Positions 45,042 to 54,386 of a DNA stretch of 64,000 bases are shown here, piece after piece (the first letter of the stretch is position 1; every line of letters starts with the position of its first letter). A program made the translations under genes and the position numbers. The stretch is from Streptomyces sp. P9-A2 (lineage in GTDB: Bacteria; Actinomycetota; Actinomycetes; Streptomycetales; Streptomycetaceae): the NCBI RefSeq assembly GCF_036634175.1, contig NZ_JAZIFX010000002.1, forward strand, positions 1 through 64,000, given 5' to 3'. The notes below the pieces were generated by a model. It worked only from the letters and a program-made list of their open reading frames with translations, had not been told where the DNA came from and did no database searches.

Positions 45042-47812
45042 TGCCGTCGAATGACACCCGCATGTCCATGCTGGCCGCGCCGTTGACCAGTTCGCTGATG
45101 GGCACCGTGTGGCTGTACCGCTTCCCGGACAAGATCGAGCACGAGTGGAAGAGGCTGCGTGCCGTCTACCGCGGCAAGACCGGGTCGCAGGCCAACCTGC
45201 CCTATGCCGGACTGCTGATGGTGCTGCGCGCCAGCGGTGCCACCAGCGCAACACTCAACCCGACCAGCAAGAGCAAGCCGCCCCAGTTCCTCGCCCTGTC
45301 CCAGAGGCTGTCACCGGCGCATCTGCGGGCCGCGGTGGCCTTGTGGGAGCAAGCCCTGCTGCAGACACCGGCAGACGAGATCTCTCTGGCGTACAACAGT
45401 GACCTCGCCGATCTGTTCGCCTCGGTGGAGCCCGAAGAGGTGGCGGTGTGGGACCACGTACGCCTCGGCCCGCACGCCGTGGACGCGGACGGCTGGGTGT
45501 GGGACGCGGCCGGCTGGAACCTTGCCTCGGTGGTGGCCGGGACCGGCCTAGCGGTCGACGGCCGCACCATCGCGCTGCGCCCGGACACCGAGAACAACGT
45601 CATGGTCTGGGACGCCGAGCACCTGTGGTCGAACAACTGGCTCGACGCCCGCCCCGCCAAGGACAAGAAGAACGACAGCCTCGAGAGGGATGCCGAGGAG
45701 GCCCAGGAGCCGGAGGAGTGGAAGATCCGGCGGCACTACGCCGCGCTGCGGGTGGAGGTAGCGATGAAGTCGCTGCACTCGCTTCCTGTACCGCTGGTGG
45801 TCATGACGCCTCGGGTTTCCCGGCTGAGCAATCAGATCAACAGCGCTCGCACCGCGTGGTGGGCGCCTCGTTCCCCCAGCCGCCCGCTGCTCTGCCTGAA
45901 CCTGGGCGGCAAAGGCAAGTACACCCACCTCGAGCACACCAGCCGTCTGGCTCTCGACGCGTGGGTGCGGCTGATGGACGAGCCGGTATTCCCCCGCGGC
46001 CCCAAGGACACCGAGTTCCTGCCCGTCAGCGCCATGGATCTGTCCGGCGAACCCGGCGACTTCCGTGCGCTCATCCCCTTCTCAAAATCGTTCCCTCTCG
46101 GCAAGGGCGTCGGCCTGCACACCGTCACCGCCCTCGCCGAGCACTTGTCCGCCGTCACCGGCCAGGACCTCGTCAGCGGCACCCAGGTCGCCAAGGTCCT
46201 CTCGGTGGCTCCCCGCAAGACCGAGTACGGCCGGGACGCCACGCTGCTCGACGACACCGATCTCAAGGACATCATGGCCGCCGCGGGCTGCTCGAAGCTG
46301 CGCGTCCTGGCCCTGTACCAGCACCAGGAGATGCGCACCCGCATGCAGCGTCTGCTGGCCTACCACTTCGGCCGGCCCGACCTCGCAGACGGCATGCCCG
46401 ACGACGAGATCGTTCAACTCGGCTGCCACACCGAGGTGCTGCTGCACCGGGCCCCTCAGCTGCTGTGCCACAGCGAGCACCATGACCGTCGCGGTGAGCT
46501 CACTGACGCCCTGCCCGGTCTCGAAGCCGAGGACACCGGGGTCGTGGCCCTGGCCGAGACCGAGTACGACGCCAAGGAGTGGGGCCGCCGGCGACGCGCC
46601 GCGCGCCGCGAGGAGGAAGGCGCCGTCGACCCCTACGCACTGGATGCCAAGCCGGAGGTCTCCCGGCATCTGGCCCGTCACGGCGTACTCGCCCAGTTCC
46701 TCACCCCCGAAACCAGAAAGCGGCGCTCGAAGAAGAAGGAGCGCGAGGCCGCATCCCCGCTGGAGGCCCTCGGCATGGAACTGGCCGCGGACTTCCCCGG
46801 CCACCACGCCATCGGCGACATGCTGCGCTCCGCCGGCCTGGTCCACCCCCGCCTGACCCGCGCGATCTCCACCGGAGGCGGCCTCAAGGACCGCGTCGCC
46901 CACCTCGGCCTGCACATGCGCGCCCAGCTCGGCGACAGGCACGTCAACCGCACCGAGGAACCCAAGCTCATGTGGATCCTCACCGCGTTCGTGCCGGTCG
47001 GCGGGCACTGGAAGGCGCTGGCCTACCTGCCCGCCCATCGAGGCGGCAGCGGCGGCTGGTTCAACTACGCCCGCGCTCAGGCGCTGTCGCGCAGCCACCC
47101 CATCCCCGAGGGCAGCCGCGGCGACGACACCCTGCCCCGCCGCATCGACCACGCCCTGTACGAGCTGAGCCGGCACCTCGAGTGCGGCTACGTCCTCTAC
47201 GTCTCAGGAGACTCCACCCGGCCCGTCTGGCCGCTGCTGGCGAACAAGAACGCCGACCTGCTCCCCGACAACGACGGTCTGGCCAACGGCAGGCCGGCAC
47301 TGCCCGGCGCCACCCTCGCTCCCGAGCACCGGCCGCAAGCGGTCATCCGCACCACCTCCAGCGCCGACCCGAGCATCCCGCTGCCTGCGCTCTTCCACGA
47401 GATCGACGAGGACGGCAACGTCAGCGACGGCGACAAGACCAGCAACGCACTGTTCCAACTCGACGCCACCGCCACAACGTTCCTCATGAGCCGCCGCCCG
47501 CACCAGATGGACGGCAAGACCCCCTCGGCCAAGTCAGGCCGCACGCAGGGGCGCTGGGCGTGCGACGACAAGGAGCAGCAGGCCGAGACCTGGTTCAACC
47601 TCACCGCGACCGAGATCGCTGTCATCCACCACCCCGACAACGCGAAAGCCCTCCCCTACGCCCTGACCGCCGCGAGGCTGTGCAACCACGCCCTGGCCTG
47701 GGAACACCGCACCCGCCACCCCCTGCCCATCCACGCCGCCATCCAGATGGACAAAAACCACCCCGAATACCGGCGCACCATCGACTGGGACAGCGACGAC
47801 GCCACCGGATGA
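45041..47812 (+). CDS. pPIWI-RE protein (Argonaute relative)
   Basis: 923 residues. The family C-terminal half is recognised from VIRTTSSADPSIPLP near 770, a WFNLTATEIAVIHH block near 850 and LPIHAAIQMDKNHPEYRRT close to the end; the MID-like part holds NSARTAWWAPRSP near 270. Members of pPIWI-RE are proposed to bind guide RNA or RNA-DNA hybrids with a PIWI fold, with conserved Arg and Glu residues. Whether the slicer acidic set is complete cannot be read with certainty. Last gene of the operon; a small hairpin follows at 47843. Confidence 0.8.
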   Translation: MPSNDTRMSMLAAPLTSSLMGTVWLYRFPDKIEHEWKRLRAVYRGKTGSQANLPYAGLLMVLRASGATSATLNPTSKSKPPQFLALSQRLSPAHLRAAVALWEQALLQTPADEISLAYNSDLADLFASVEPEEVAVWDHVRLGPHAVDADGWVWDAAGWNLASVVAGTGLAVDGRTIALRPDTENNVMVWDAEHLWSNNWLDARPAKDKKNDSLERDAEEAQEPEEWKIRRHYAALRVEVAMKSLHSLPVPLVVMTPRVSRLSNQINSARTAWWAPRSPSRPLLCLNLGGKGKYTHLEHTSRLALDAWVRLMDEPVFPRGPKDTEFLPVSAMDLSGEPGDFRALIPFSKSFPLGKGVGLHTVTALAEHLSAVTGQDLVSGTQVAKVLSVAPRKTEYGRDATLLDDTDLKDIMAAAGCSKLRVLALYQHQEMRTRMQRLLAYHFGRPDLADGMPDDEIVQLGCHTEVLLHRAPQLLCHSEHHDRRGELTDALPGLEAEDTGVVALAETEYDAKEWGRRRRAARREEEGAVDPYALDAKPEVSRHLARHGVLAQFLTPETRKRRSKKKEREAASPLEALGMELAADFPGHHAIGDMLRSAGLVHPRLTRAISTGGGLKDRVAHLGLHMRAQLGDRHVNRTEEPKLMWILTAFVPVGGHWKALAYLPAHRGGSGGWFNYARAQALSRSHPIPEGSRGDDTLPRRIDHALYELSRHLECGYVLYVSGDSTRPVWPLLANKNADLLPDNDGLANGRPALPGATLAPEHRPQAVIRTTSSADPSIPLPALFHEIDEDGNVSDGDKTSNALFQLDATATTFLMSRRPHQMDGKTPSAKSGRTQGRWACDDKEQQAETWFNLTATEIAVIHHPDNAKALPYALTAARLCNHALAWEHRTRHPLPIHAAIQMDKNHPEYRRTIDWDSDDATG

Positions 47813-47842
47813 CCCACGGAAGCGATGCATGCGCGCGGCCAC

Positions 47843-47861
47843 CGGTGGCGGCATGCCACCG
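47843..47861 (+). terminator. Small hairpin between convergent genes
   Basis: Arms 47843-47849 and 47855-47861 (CGGTGGC), five-base loop. It sits 31 bases after the PIWI-RE stop and before the end of the opposite gene, and could end either transcript. Weak by itself. Confidence 0.4.
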
Positions 47862-47932
47862 CGACAGGACCGGTGCGGCCGGCTGCGGCGGGGCTGGAAA
47901 CGGGCTGGAGGCCGGAGAAAACTGCGGGTCTG

Positions 47933-49324
47933 CTATCGGCGAAAGCCTCGTTGCGGGTTGCGGGCCACACCGTTGTCGAAGGGCTCAAACCAGGAGTCCA
48001 CACGCAGGTCCCCCGCTCCCAGGCGCTGGTTCGCCGGGTTGCCGGGCTCCTCGATCCCGGCAAGGGAGGCGTCAAAGAGCATCAATACGTCGTGGTCTTG
48101 GAAGAGGAGGTCGGAGCAGCCATCCCAGCTGTAGTCGTCCTCGTGCCGGGGCAGGGTGTGGTGTTCATCGTCCGCGAGCCGGTCCTCAAGGTAGGTGGGG
48201 GCGTCCTCGATGGCCAGGTGGAGGGCTATTTCCTCGGCGGTGCAGGTGGGTTCGGGCCAGCGACCCTTGTTCAGGTCGTCAGCGAGGTCGTCGAAGGCCC
48301 TGGCCATCCGCCGACGCCAGCGGTGATCAGCGGACCGGGTCAGCGGGGGGAGACGGTCGAAGACGGCCCAGCCGGTGGAGTGAGTGTCCGGCAGGTACTG
48401 ATCGCCCAGCCGCGCGGCGTCGTCGAAGGCCTGGTCTGCGAGGACGGACAGGGCTGTGCTCAGCAGGGCAGCAGTGCGAGGGGTCAGCTGCCATCCGCAG
48501 CTCTCGCAGTCTTCCGACTCGCCGGCGCAGTCGCACTCGCGGATTGGGAACAGCGCCGCGAAGTTCGGTGTCGGCGTCTTGGCAGCGGGGCGGCTGCGCT
48601 CGTAGCGCAGCCGCCATCCGTGGTGGAACCGGATCGCCACCGGGGACGGGTTCCAGTCGGCGAGTTCGTCCCCGTCCTCGGGGCTGAGGACTTCGGCGAC
48701 GCTCTGGTCCTCCAGGGTCTGTGCGCCGGGGACATTCAGATCGTCGGTGAGCGTCATGACGGCGCCGACGAGGTCACGCGGGTCGTCGTCTCCCAGGTCG
48801 GTTGCCGGCAAAGGCTCCCATCCGCGATCGGTGGCGGCCCGGATCAGGGCGTCCTCGTCGGTGACATGGAACTCATACAGGCGGGCGATCCGCACGACCT
48901 TCCCCGGCAGGTCTTTGAGCCGCGGGTGGCTGGACGGCTCGAACGGCACGGGCGCGGCATCCTGCGCACCGTCGGATTCGAGGTCTTCGGGTTCGACGAC
49001 TTCGTAGAGCACTCCAGGGCCGGTCGGCCAGGTGCCGGTCGCGGCGTGGGTGACGGCCTGGCGCAGCGAGCCGGCCGGCGCGTCGGGCATGACGGCGGTC
49101 AATGCCCGCAGTTCGTCGTCGGCGCACGTGGCCTCGCGCCTGGCCAGGACACGGCGCAGGATGTCGACAGCCTCGTGCGCGTGGTCGGGTTCCTTGCAGG
49201 TCAGGACCGCGGCCAGGGAACGGGGGCCGTGGTCGTGGTCAAGCAGGGCCATCACGCGGCTCTTGCTGGGGGTGTGCTCGCACAGGAAGTCGACGGCCTG
49301 GGCTGTACGGGGCAATGCGGTCAT
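47933..49324 (-). CDS. Unknown protein with zinc-ribbon-like centre
   Basis: 463 residues from ATG 49324, with GGAGA eight bases upstream; the open frame back to 49576 has no start signal. The frame on the other strand (47825-49447) is a shadow. The first 100 residues are helical (VDFLCEHTPSKSRVMALL). A cysteine group CDCAGESEDCESCGW near residues 290-305 looks like a zinc ribbon, followed by LTPRTAALL. The C-terminus is acidic. No family assigned. Convergent with the pPIWI-RE operon. Confidence 0.65.
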   Translation of the reverse strand: MTALPRTAQAVDFLCEHTPSKSRVMALLDHDHGPRSLAAVLTCKEPDHAHEAVDILRRVLARREATCADDELRALTAVMPDAPAGSLRQAVTHAATGTWPTGPGVLYEVVEPEDLESDGAQDAAPVPFEPSSHPRLKDLPGKVVRIARLYEFHVTDEDALIRAATDRGWEPLPATDLGDDDPRDLVGAVMTLTDDLNVPGAQTLEDQSVAEVLSPEDGDELADWNPSPVAIRFHHGWRLRYERSRPAAKTPTPNFAALFPIRECDCAGESEDCESCGWQLTPRTAALLSTALSVLADQAFDDAARLGDQYLPDTHSTGWAVFDRLPPLTRSADHRWRRRMARAFDDLADDLNKGRWPEPTCTAEEIALHLAIEDAPTYLEDRLADDEHHTLPRHEDDYSWDGCSDLLFQDHDVLMLFDASLAGIEEPGNPANQRLGAGDLRVDSWFEPFDNGVARNPQRGFRR

Positions 49325-49599
49325 AGCGAAGTCTCCACATGGCATGTCCGTGCACGGCCCGAACGGCGGGCGTGCCGGGCACGGAAATGGGATACCCGCT
49401 GGTTGACGCGGTACGAGCGCATCCCCGGGCGGTGGAAAGGAAGTTGATGGGGTCGGCTGGTGCCATAGCTGCGAACGATGGCCCGGGCCTGACTGGACAA
49501 CACCGTACCCCGGCTGGCGCTGGCTCATCCGTCGATTCGGCAAGGTTGAACAGTGCCAGCCGATCACGAAGAGCATGCCGTCAGGGCCTGAGCCGTTAA

Positions 49600-50597
49600 G
49601 GGCACCGCGCTTCTCAGCGCCACAACGACCGACCCAGCGAACTTCTGCGGCTGCACAGCCCTGACCGCGGTGCGGTCCGCTTCGAACACGACCACTACCT
49701 GAAAATGTGGGCCCTGACCGAGCCGAGACTCGAAGCCGACTTCCTCTTCCTCGACGAAGCCCAGGACGCCAACCCCGTCCTTGAGGAGGTCTTCAACGCC
49801 CAGCGCAGCCACGCCCAGCTCGTCATGGTCGGCGACTCCGCCCAGGCCATCTACGGCTGGCACGGCGAGGACGTGATGACCGGCTTCGACGCCACGGCTC
49901 TCACCCTGACCCGCTCCTTCCACTTCGGCCCGCTGATCGCCGAAGAGGCCAACCGGTGGCTCACTCTGGCCGACGCCCCCATCCGCCTGACCGGCACGGA
50001 GACCATCCCCACCGAAGTCGGCGATCTCGACTGCCCCGATGCGGTGCTGTGCCGCACCAACATCGGCGCCATGGCCGAAGTCATGCGACTGCTGTCGGCC
50101 GGCCACCGTGTCGCCCTCACCCGGGGAAAGCAGCAGTTGGCCGCACTGGCTCTCGCCGCCCGCGACCTCAAAGGCGGCCGCCGCACCTCACACCCCGAAC
50201 TCGTCCTCTTCAACTCCTGGGGCGAACTACAGGACTACGCCGCACACGACCCCGCCGGCCGCGACGTCCAACCCTTCGCCGACATCATCGACACCCACGG
50301 CCCCGACGCCATCCTCGCCGCCGTCGACCAGCTCACCGACGAACAGCAGGCCGACGTGACCGTCTCCACGGCCCACACCGCCAAAGGCCGCGAATGGCTC
50401 ACCGTCAAAATCGGCGACGACTTCCCCCGCCCAAGGACACCGACCAACACGACGCCCAAGGCCGCCCCGTTCCGGAACCCGTCAACGACACCGACGCCCG
50501 CCTCGCCTACGTCGCCGTCACCCGTGCCCGCCACCAACTCGACCTCGGCGGCCTATCGTGGATCAACACCCACCCCACCGCGCTCAGCGTGGCGTGA
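49600..50597 (+). pseudogene. UvrD-type helicase remnant (5' truncated, frameshifted)
   Basis: The open frame begins after an in-frame stop (49597-49599) and reads FEHDHYLKMW, FLFLDEAQDANPV (motif II), GDSAQAIYGWHG (motif III) and STAHTAKGREWLTVKIGDDF (motif V). Shortly after, around 50425-50450, the sense reading moves to another frame, giving LAYVAVTRARHQLD (motif VI) and a stop at 50595-50597. The Walker A part is absent. So it is a relic of a SF1 helicase, not a working gene. It lies between the minus-strand gene at 47933 and the large paralogue. Confidence 0.8.
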
Positions 50598-50696
50598 CCG
50601 GCGACGACATCACTCGGCGGGGTCCGAGGGCTGCTCCATTCCGCCCGCCCGGATGCGAGGCCGTTGCCGTGGTCGCAGGGCCGCTACGGTGACAGG

Positions 50697-53600
50697 GTGA
50701 CTGTCGCGAACGACTCCCCGGGCGGCGACGCCGGCCAGACCGGCTTCGCTGTCTCTGCTGAACTGTCCACGGCGTTGACCGCTCAAGGGCCCCACGGTGA
50801 GCGGGCGTTGAACCTCCTGCGGGATGCGGCGGCGGTCCTGTCCGATCCCGGCCGGTGGCACGCACCGTACGAGGTCTCGCAGTCCTGCTGCCGGGGAGCG
50901 ATCGACAGCATCCTCAACCTGGCGCCGAGGGACATCGAGGGCATCGAGGCAGCGAGGGGCGCGGTCACGGATACCGCCAAGTCCACCGTCGAGGCATGGC
51001 GCGCCCACGACCAGGTCTCGGAATGGCTGTTGGACGAGCTCGCTGCCGCGGTAGATGCGCTGCGGGCAGAGGAGGCCAATCCGGGTGGGCGGCGCATCCG
51101 CCAGATCGGGCACCTGGTGCAGGAACTGACGCGCCAGGAGATGGGCCTGGCCGAGGTGGAGGCCGTGCGCAACTCCTGGACCCGTTTCTATCGGGACACT
51201 TCTGGTGTCCTGCACGGTTCGGGTGCCACACCAGAGGAGTCCCGCGAGCGGTTCGAGGGGGTGGTGGCCTCCTTCGAGCAGCTCTTCCTGGGGCTGCCCG
51301 AGCGTGCCGAACGGTTGCGGCAGCTGGCGCTCAGTGAGCAGCCCTCGCCGGAGGATGCCGCTGAGATCGCGTCGATGTCGGATCCGCGCGCCGGCGGCTA
51401 CTTCTTCCGCGCGGCGGTGAGCCGGCGCTGGCTTGGCCTGCTGCCGCTGGACCGGCTGCTGCCGGAGGCTTCTCGCTGGCCGGCCCTGCCCTATCTGCGG
51501 CGGCTGCTGGATGCCGAGGCACCACAGGTGTGCGCGTGGGTGCAGCAGCATCTCGCCGCGATCGAGGCGCGTGGTGGCGGCGCGACCGGTATGGCGGTGA
51601 GCCTGGTAGCCCAGGCGGGCATGACGGCGTGTGCGCTGCTGCAGCAGATTGCAAGGACGCACGAGGACCGCCATGTGCTGCTGCGCATCAGTTACTGGGC
51701 CCGGGACGTCCCGATGTCCGACCGTAGCGGGCAGTGGGTCCGCGTCGTCGAAGAGGTGCTGCGCACATCGTCCTTCGGCACCGACGAGTCCTGGGAGGCG
51801 GCGCAGCTGGCGCATGCCCTGGTGCAGACGGCCCACCCGGAGGGACAACTGCGCCCGGCTGGGGACCGGTTGGGGGTGATCACCCGGTCTGTGCTGGCGT
51901 CTGTGCTCGCCGCGCCTCTGGCGGAGGTCGATGCGTGGCAGACCAGCCTGGTCAACGACCTGCGGGAGATTTCCCTCGCTGATCCGCCGCGCGACGTGCT
52001 GTTCACACTGATGCGTGCCGTGCTCGACCTGGCCCGGCAGGACGCACGGCTGGGCGTCCCGCTGTCCGAGCGGTGGCGGGTGCTGGACAACAAATTGCCG
52101 GCCGGCGCCGCGGCCGACCGGCTGCGCGCGGTCGTCCTTCTGGAGAACTACGACGACGACCGGGCCGATGCGGAGTCGTCCGCCACCTGGTGGGACCAGG
52201 CCCTGCCGCTGGCGGGTCGGCTGGCGGCTGCTGGATCCCCGCGCGCGGATGTCGCGGACTTCCTTGCCCTGCTCGAGGACGCCTGCCCGGACGAGCACCG
52301 TGGCGGTTTGCACGAGGTGCTGGTCCAGAGTCTGGGGGAGGCACCGTCCGCTCAGGAGGTCTCCGCCTGGAGGGAGGCTTACGAGACGGCGTCCGAGCCG
52401 CTGCCGAATGCCTGGGACACCGTCTGGGCGCTGTCTTCGGTCCTGGCCCCGCAGGTACTTGAGCCGTGGCGGCCGCTGCTGGAGATGCTCACCGCTTTGA
52501 CGGGGCGGGCCGCACCGGCGCGTCCCGTTCCGCGCTTTCAGGTCACGTCGTGGGTCGAGAGCCACGGCGGGCTGTCTGCGGACGTGTTCGCTGCCCGGGC
52601 GGCAGAGGATGGGCCCGCCGCCGCGGTCGGCCAGCTGGTCGCCGCGCCCGTCAAGCGCACCGACGTCGACGCCGAGGGTGCTCGCGCCGGTCTGATCAGT
52701 GACCTCGTGGCCCAGGATCCGCCACTGTGGGCCCGCGACCCGGACGGTGTGGCGGCGGCTGCGGCCAGCGCCCCGACCGTGCTGGCCGCCTACTTCAACT
52801 CCCTGCACCGGGCCGCCCGTGAAGGAAAACTCGCAGACGGCGAGCTCGCTCCGATCGCCTTGGCCGCCTTCGCCGCCCGCCCGGCAGCCGGGCAAGACGG
52901 CCCGGGCACGGAGCAGTTGCAGCGGGTGATCTGCAACCTGCTGCACCGGGCGTGGGAGAGCGATCTGCTGCTGGACACCGCATCAGGGGAGGAAGCCAGT
53001 GCCGTCGCGTGGATGGAGGGCCTGGTCACCGACTGGACGCAGCCTCGCGCCGACACCCGGCAGCCGCTGCTGACGGCCATCGACCAGCCGGGCGGGGCAG
53101 GGCTGCTGTCGCTGATCGCCCGGGCGGTCAAGCAAGCTCACCGCACCGGCCAGACCCTGGCCGACCCGGTCCGCACGCTACTGACCCGGCTGCTGGAGGA
53201 CGAGCCCGACGACCAGGCCCTGGCGGTGATCGGCTTCTGCCTCGGCCAACTGACGCATGTCGACGCGGCATGGGCCGAGGAGCACGCCGACCGGCTCTAC
53301 TCCCTTGACGCCCCGTGGCGACTGGCCGCGACCTGGCTGCGGCACGGGCGCCCGCACACCGGCGTCCTGGCACGCCTGGACCGCACGGCCCTGTTGCAAA
53401 CGGCGGCCGGCCCGGACGGCATCCCCGCCATCGACAAGATCATCCTGGCGTTCCTCAACGGCTCCGAGGCCCTGGGCCCGGCCACCGTACTGCTGACAGA
53501 ACTCGCCGCGCAGGACGGCGGCCCCCAGGCCGTGTCCGAGGTGCTGTGCCGCAGCGCCGGAGCCCTGATCCAATGCGAAGAAACAAGCCCGTGGCCCGAA

Positions 53601-53999
53601 CGCGCCGCGGCGCTGTGGCGGAGTGCCCTCGATGCGCAGCTGGAGCCCGCTGCTCTCACCGGGGCGGGGCGGTTTGCCTATGCCGACCGTCTCGACGACC
53701 GCACCTGGCTGGAGTTGACCGCCCTTACCGTGGCCCTGCAGCCGGCGCTGGAGGCGCCCTACCAGGTCGCTGAACGCGCAGGCCGGCACCCCGACTCCGC
53801 TGATGCCCTGCGTATTGCCGCAGCGCTGCTCGGCACCCAAGTGGACCTGTTCCACCAGCGGGAGATTGAGGGGCATGCGGCCCGGCTCTTCGCCCAGAGC
53901 ACGGCGGACGGCACATCCGAACATGAACAGCTGCGGATCGCACTGATCAATGCCGGCGCGATCGAAGCGGCCTACAAGGACCCCCCGACCGGTCCGTGA
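50697..53999 (+). CDS. Large helical protein, paralogue of 1193-4942
   Basis: 1100 residues from GTG 50697; TTG 50664 is possible but the paralogue starts at the same distance from the shared LTAQG. No enzymatic motif is seen. It is Ala/Leu-rich and helical throughout. Shared landmarks: RALNLLRDA near 35, DPRAGGYFFRAA near 229, SRWPALPYL near 260, and HEQLRIALINAG near the end. It lacks the linker inserted in the first copy, making it about 150 residues shorter. The two differ enough for long divergence, so they are not a recent duplication. Its place beside the HNH-NTPase gene and a broken helicase suggests a conflict-system role. Confidence 0.8.
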   Translation: MTVANDSPGGDAGQTGFAVSAELSTALTAQGPHGERALNLLRDAAAVLSDPGRWHAPYEVSQSCCRGAIDSILNLAPRDIEGIEAARGAVTDTAKSTVEAWRAHDQVSEWLLDELAAAVDALRAEEANPGGRRIRQIGHLVQELTRQEMGLAEVEAVRNSWTRFYRDTSGVLHGSGATPEESRERFEGVVASFEQLFLGLPERAERLRQLALSEQPSPEDAAEIASMSDPRAGGYFFRAAVSRRWLGLLPLDRLLPEASRWPALPYLRRLLDAEAPQVCAWVQQHLAAIEARGGGATGMAVSLVAQAGMTACALLQQIARTHEDRHVLLRISYWARDVPMSDRSGQWVRVVEEVLRTSSFGTDESWEAAQLAHALVQTAHPEGQLRPAGDRLGVITRSVLASVLAAPLAEVDAWQTSLVNDLREISLADPPRDVLFTLMRAVLDLARQDARLGVPLSERWRVLDNKLPAGAAADRLRAVVLLENYDDDRADAESSATWWDQALPLAGRLAAAGSPRADVADFLALLEDACPDEHRGGLHEVLVQSLGEAPSAQEVSAWREAYETASEPLPNAWDTVWALSSVLAPQVLEPWRPLLEMLTALTGRAAPARPVPRFQVTSWVESHGGLSADVFAARAAEDGPAAAVGQLVAAPVKRTDVDAEGARAGLISDLVAQDPPLWARDPDGVAAAAASAPTVLAAYFNSLHRAAREGKLADGELAPIALAAFAARPAAGQDGPGTEQLQRVICNLLHRAWESDLLLDTASGEEASAVAWMEGLVTDWTQPRADTRQPLLTAIDQPGGAGLLSLIARAVKQAHRTGQTLADPVRTLLTRLLEDEPDDQALAVIGFCLGQLTHVDAAWAEEHADRLYSLDAPWRLAATWLRHGRPHTGVLARLDRTALLQTAAGPDGIPAIDKIILAFLNGSEALGPATVLLTELAAQDGGPQAVSEVLCRSAGALIQCEETSPWPERAAALWRSALDAQLEPAALTGAGRFAYADRLDDRTWLELTALTVALQPALEAPYQVAERAGRHPDSADALRIAAALLGTQVDLFHQREIEGHAARLFAQSTADGTSEHEQLRIALINAGAIEAAYKDPPTGP

Positions 54000-54068
54000 C
54001 GGCCCTGGCACGGGCGGGTTGTGTATCCGACCCTGTTCCTGTGGCCGCTCCCGGCTACGGTGCGAGGC

Positions 54069-54323
54069 ATGAAGTCACGGATCGTGCAGATCGTCCGGTG
54101 GAGCAGGCCGCAGCCGCAGCGCGCTGACCATGTATGCAGTGCCCATGGCACGAGGTCCTGCTCGCGGGACCTCGTCGCCGATGTCTTCCTCCGCAACGCG
54201 GGCAGTCCTCGTATCCACTGGACTGTGTGCCAGCAGTGGCTCGATCATGAGCCCGACGTCGCTGCCCACGAAGCCAGCCGGGAGGGCCACGGCCCAGATC
54301 CTGACCGGATCAGCCTGAGGTAA
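54069..54323 (+). CDS. Possible small protein, 84 residues
   Basis: ATG 54069 follows GAGG. The frame starts MKSRIVQIVRW and has WTVCQQWLDHEPDVAAHE toward its end, with three cysteines and reasonable codon use. No family recognised. It lies in the 387-base gap before the HNH-NTPase gene, ending 63 bases before its chosen start, so it may be a small leader gene of that unit. Confidence 0.4.
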   Translation: MKSRIVQIVRWSRPQPQRADHVCSAHGTRSCSRDLVADVFLRNAGSPRIHWTVCQQWLDHEPDVAAHEASREGHGPDPDRISLR

Positions 54324-54386
54324 AGCCGGATGCAGCGCGGCGCGTTCTGTCTGCGCGGGTGGCGGCGGGCCCGTCACACTGTGCAC

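Noticed and set aside
47825..49447. Plus-strand frame of 540 codons
   Set aside because: Competes with 47933-49324 on the minus strand, which has a ribosome site, balanced composition and a cysteine cluster; the plus frame is Gly/Val-rich without signals.
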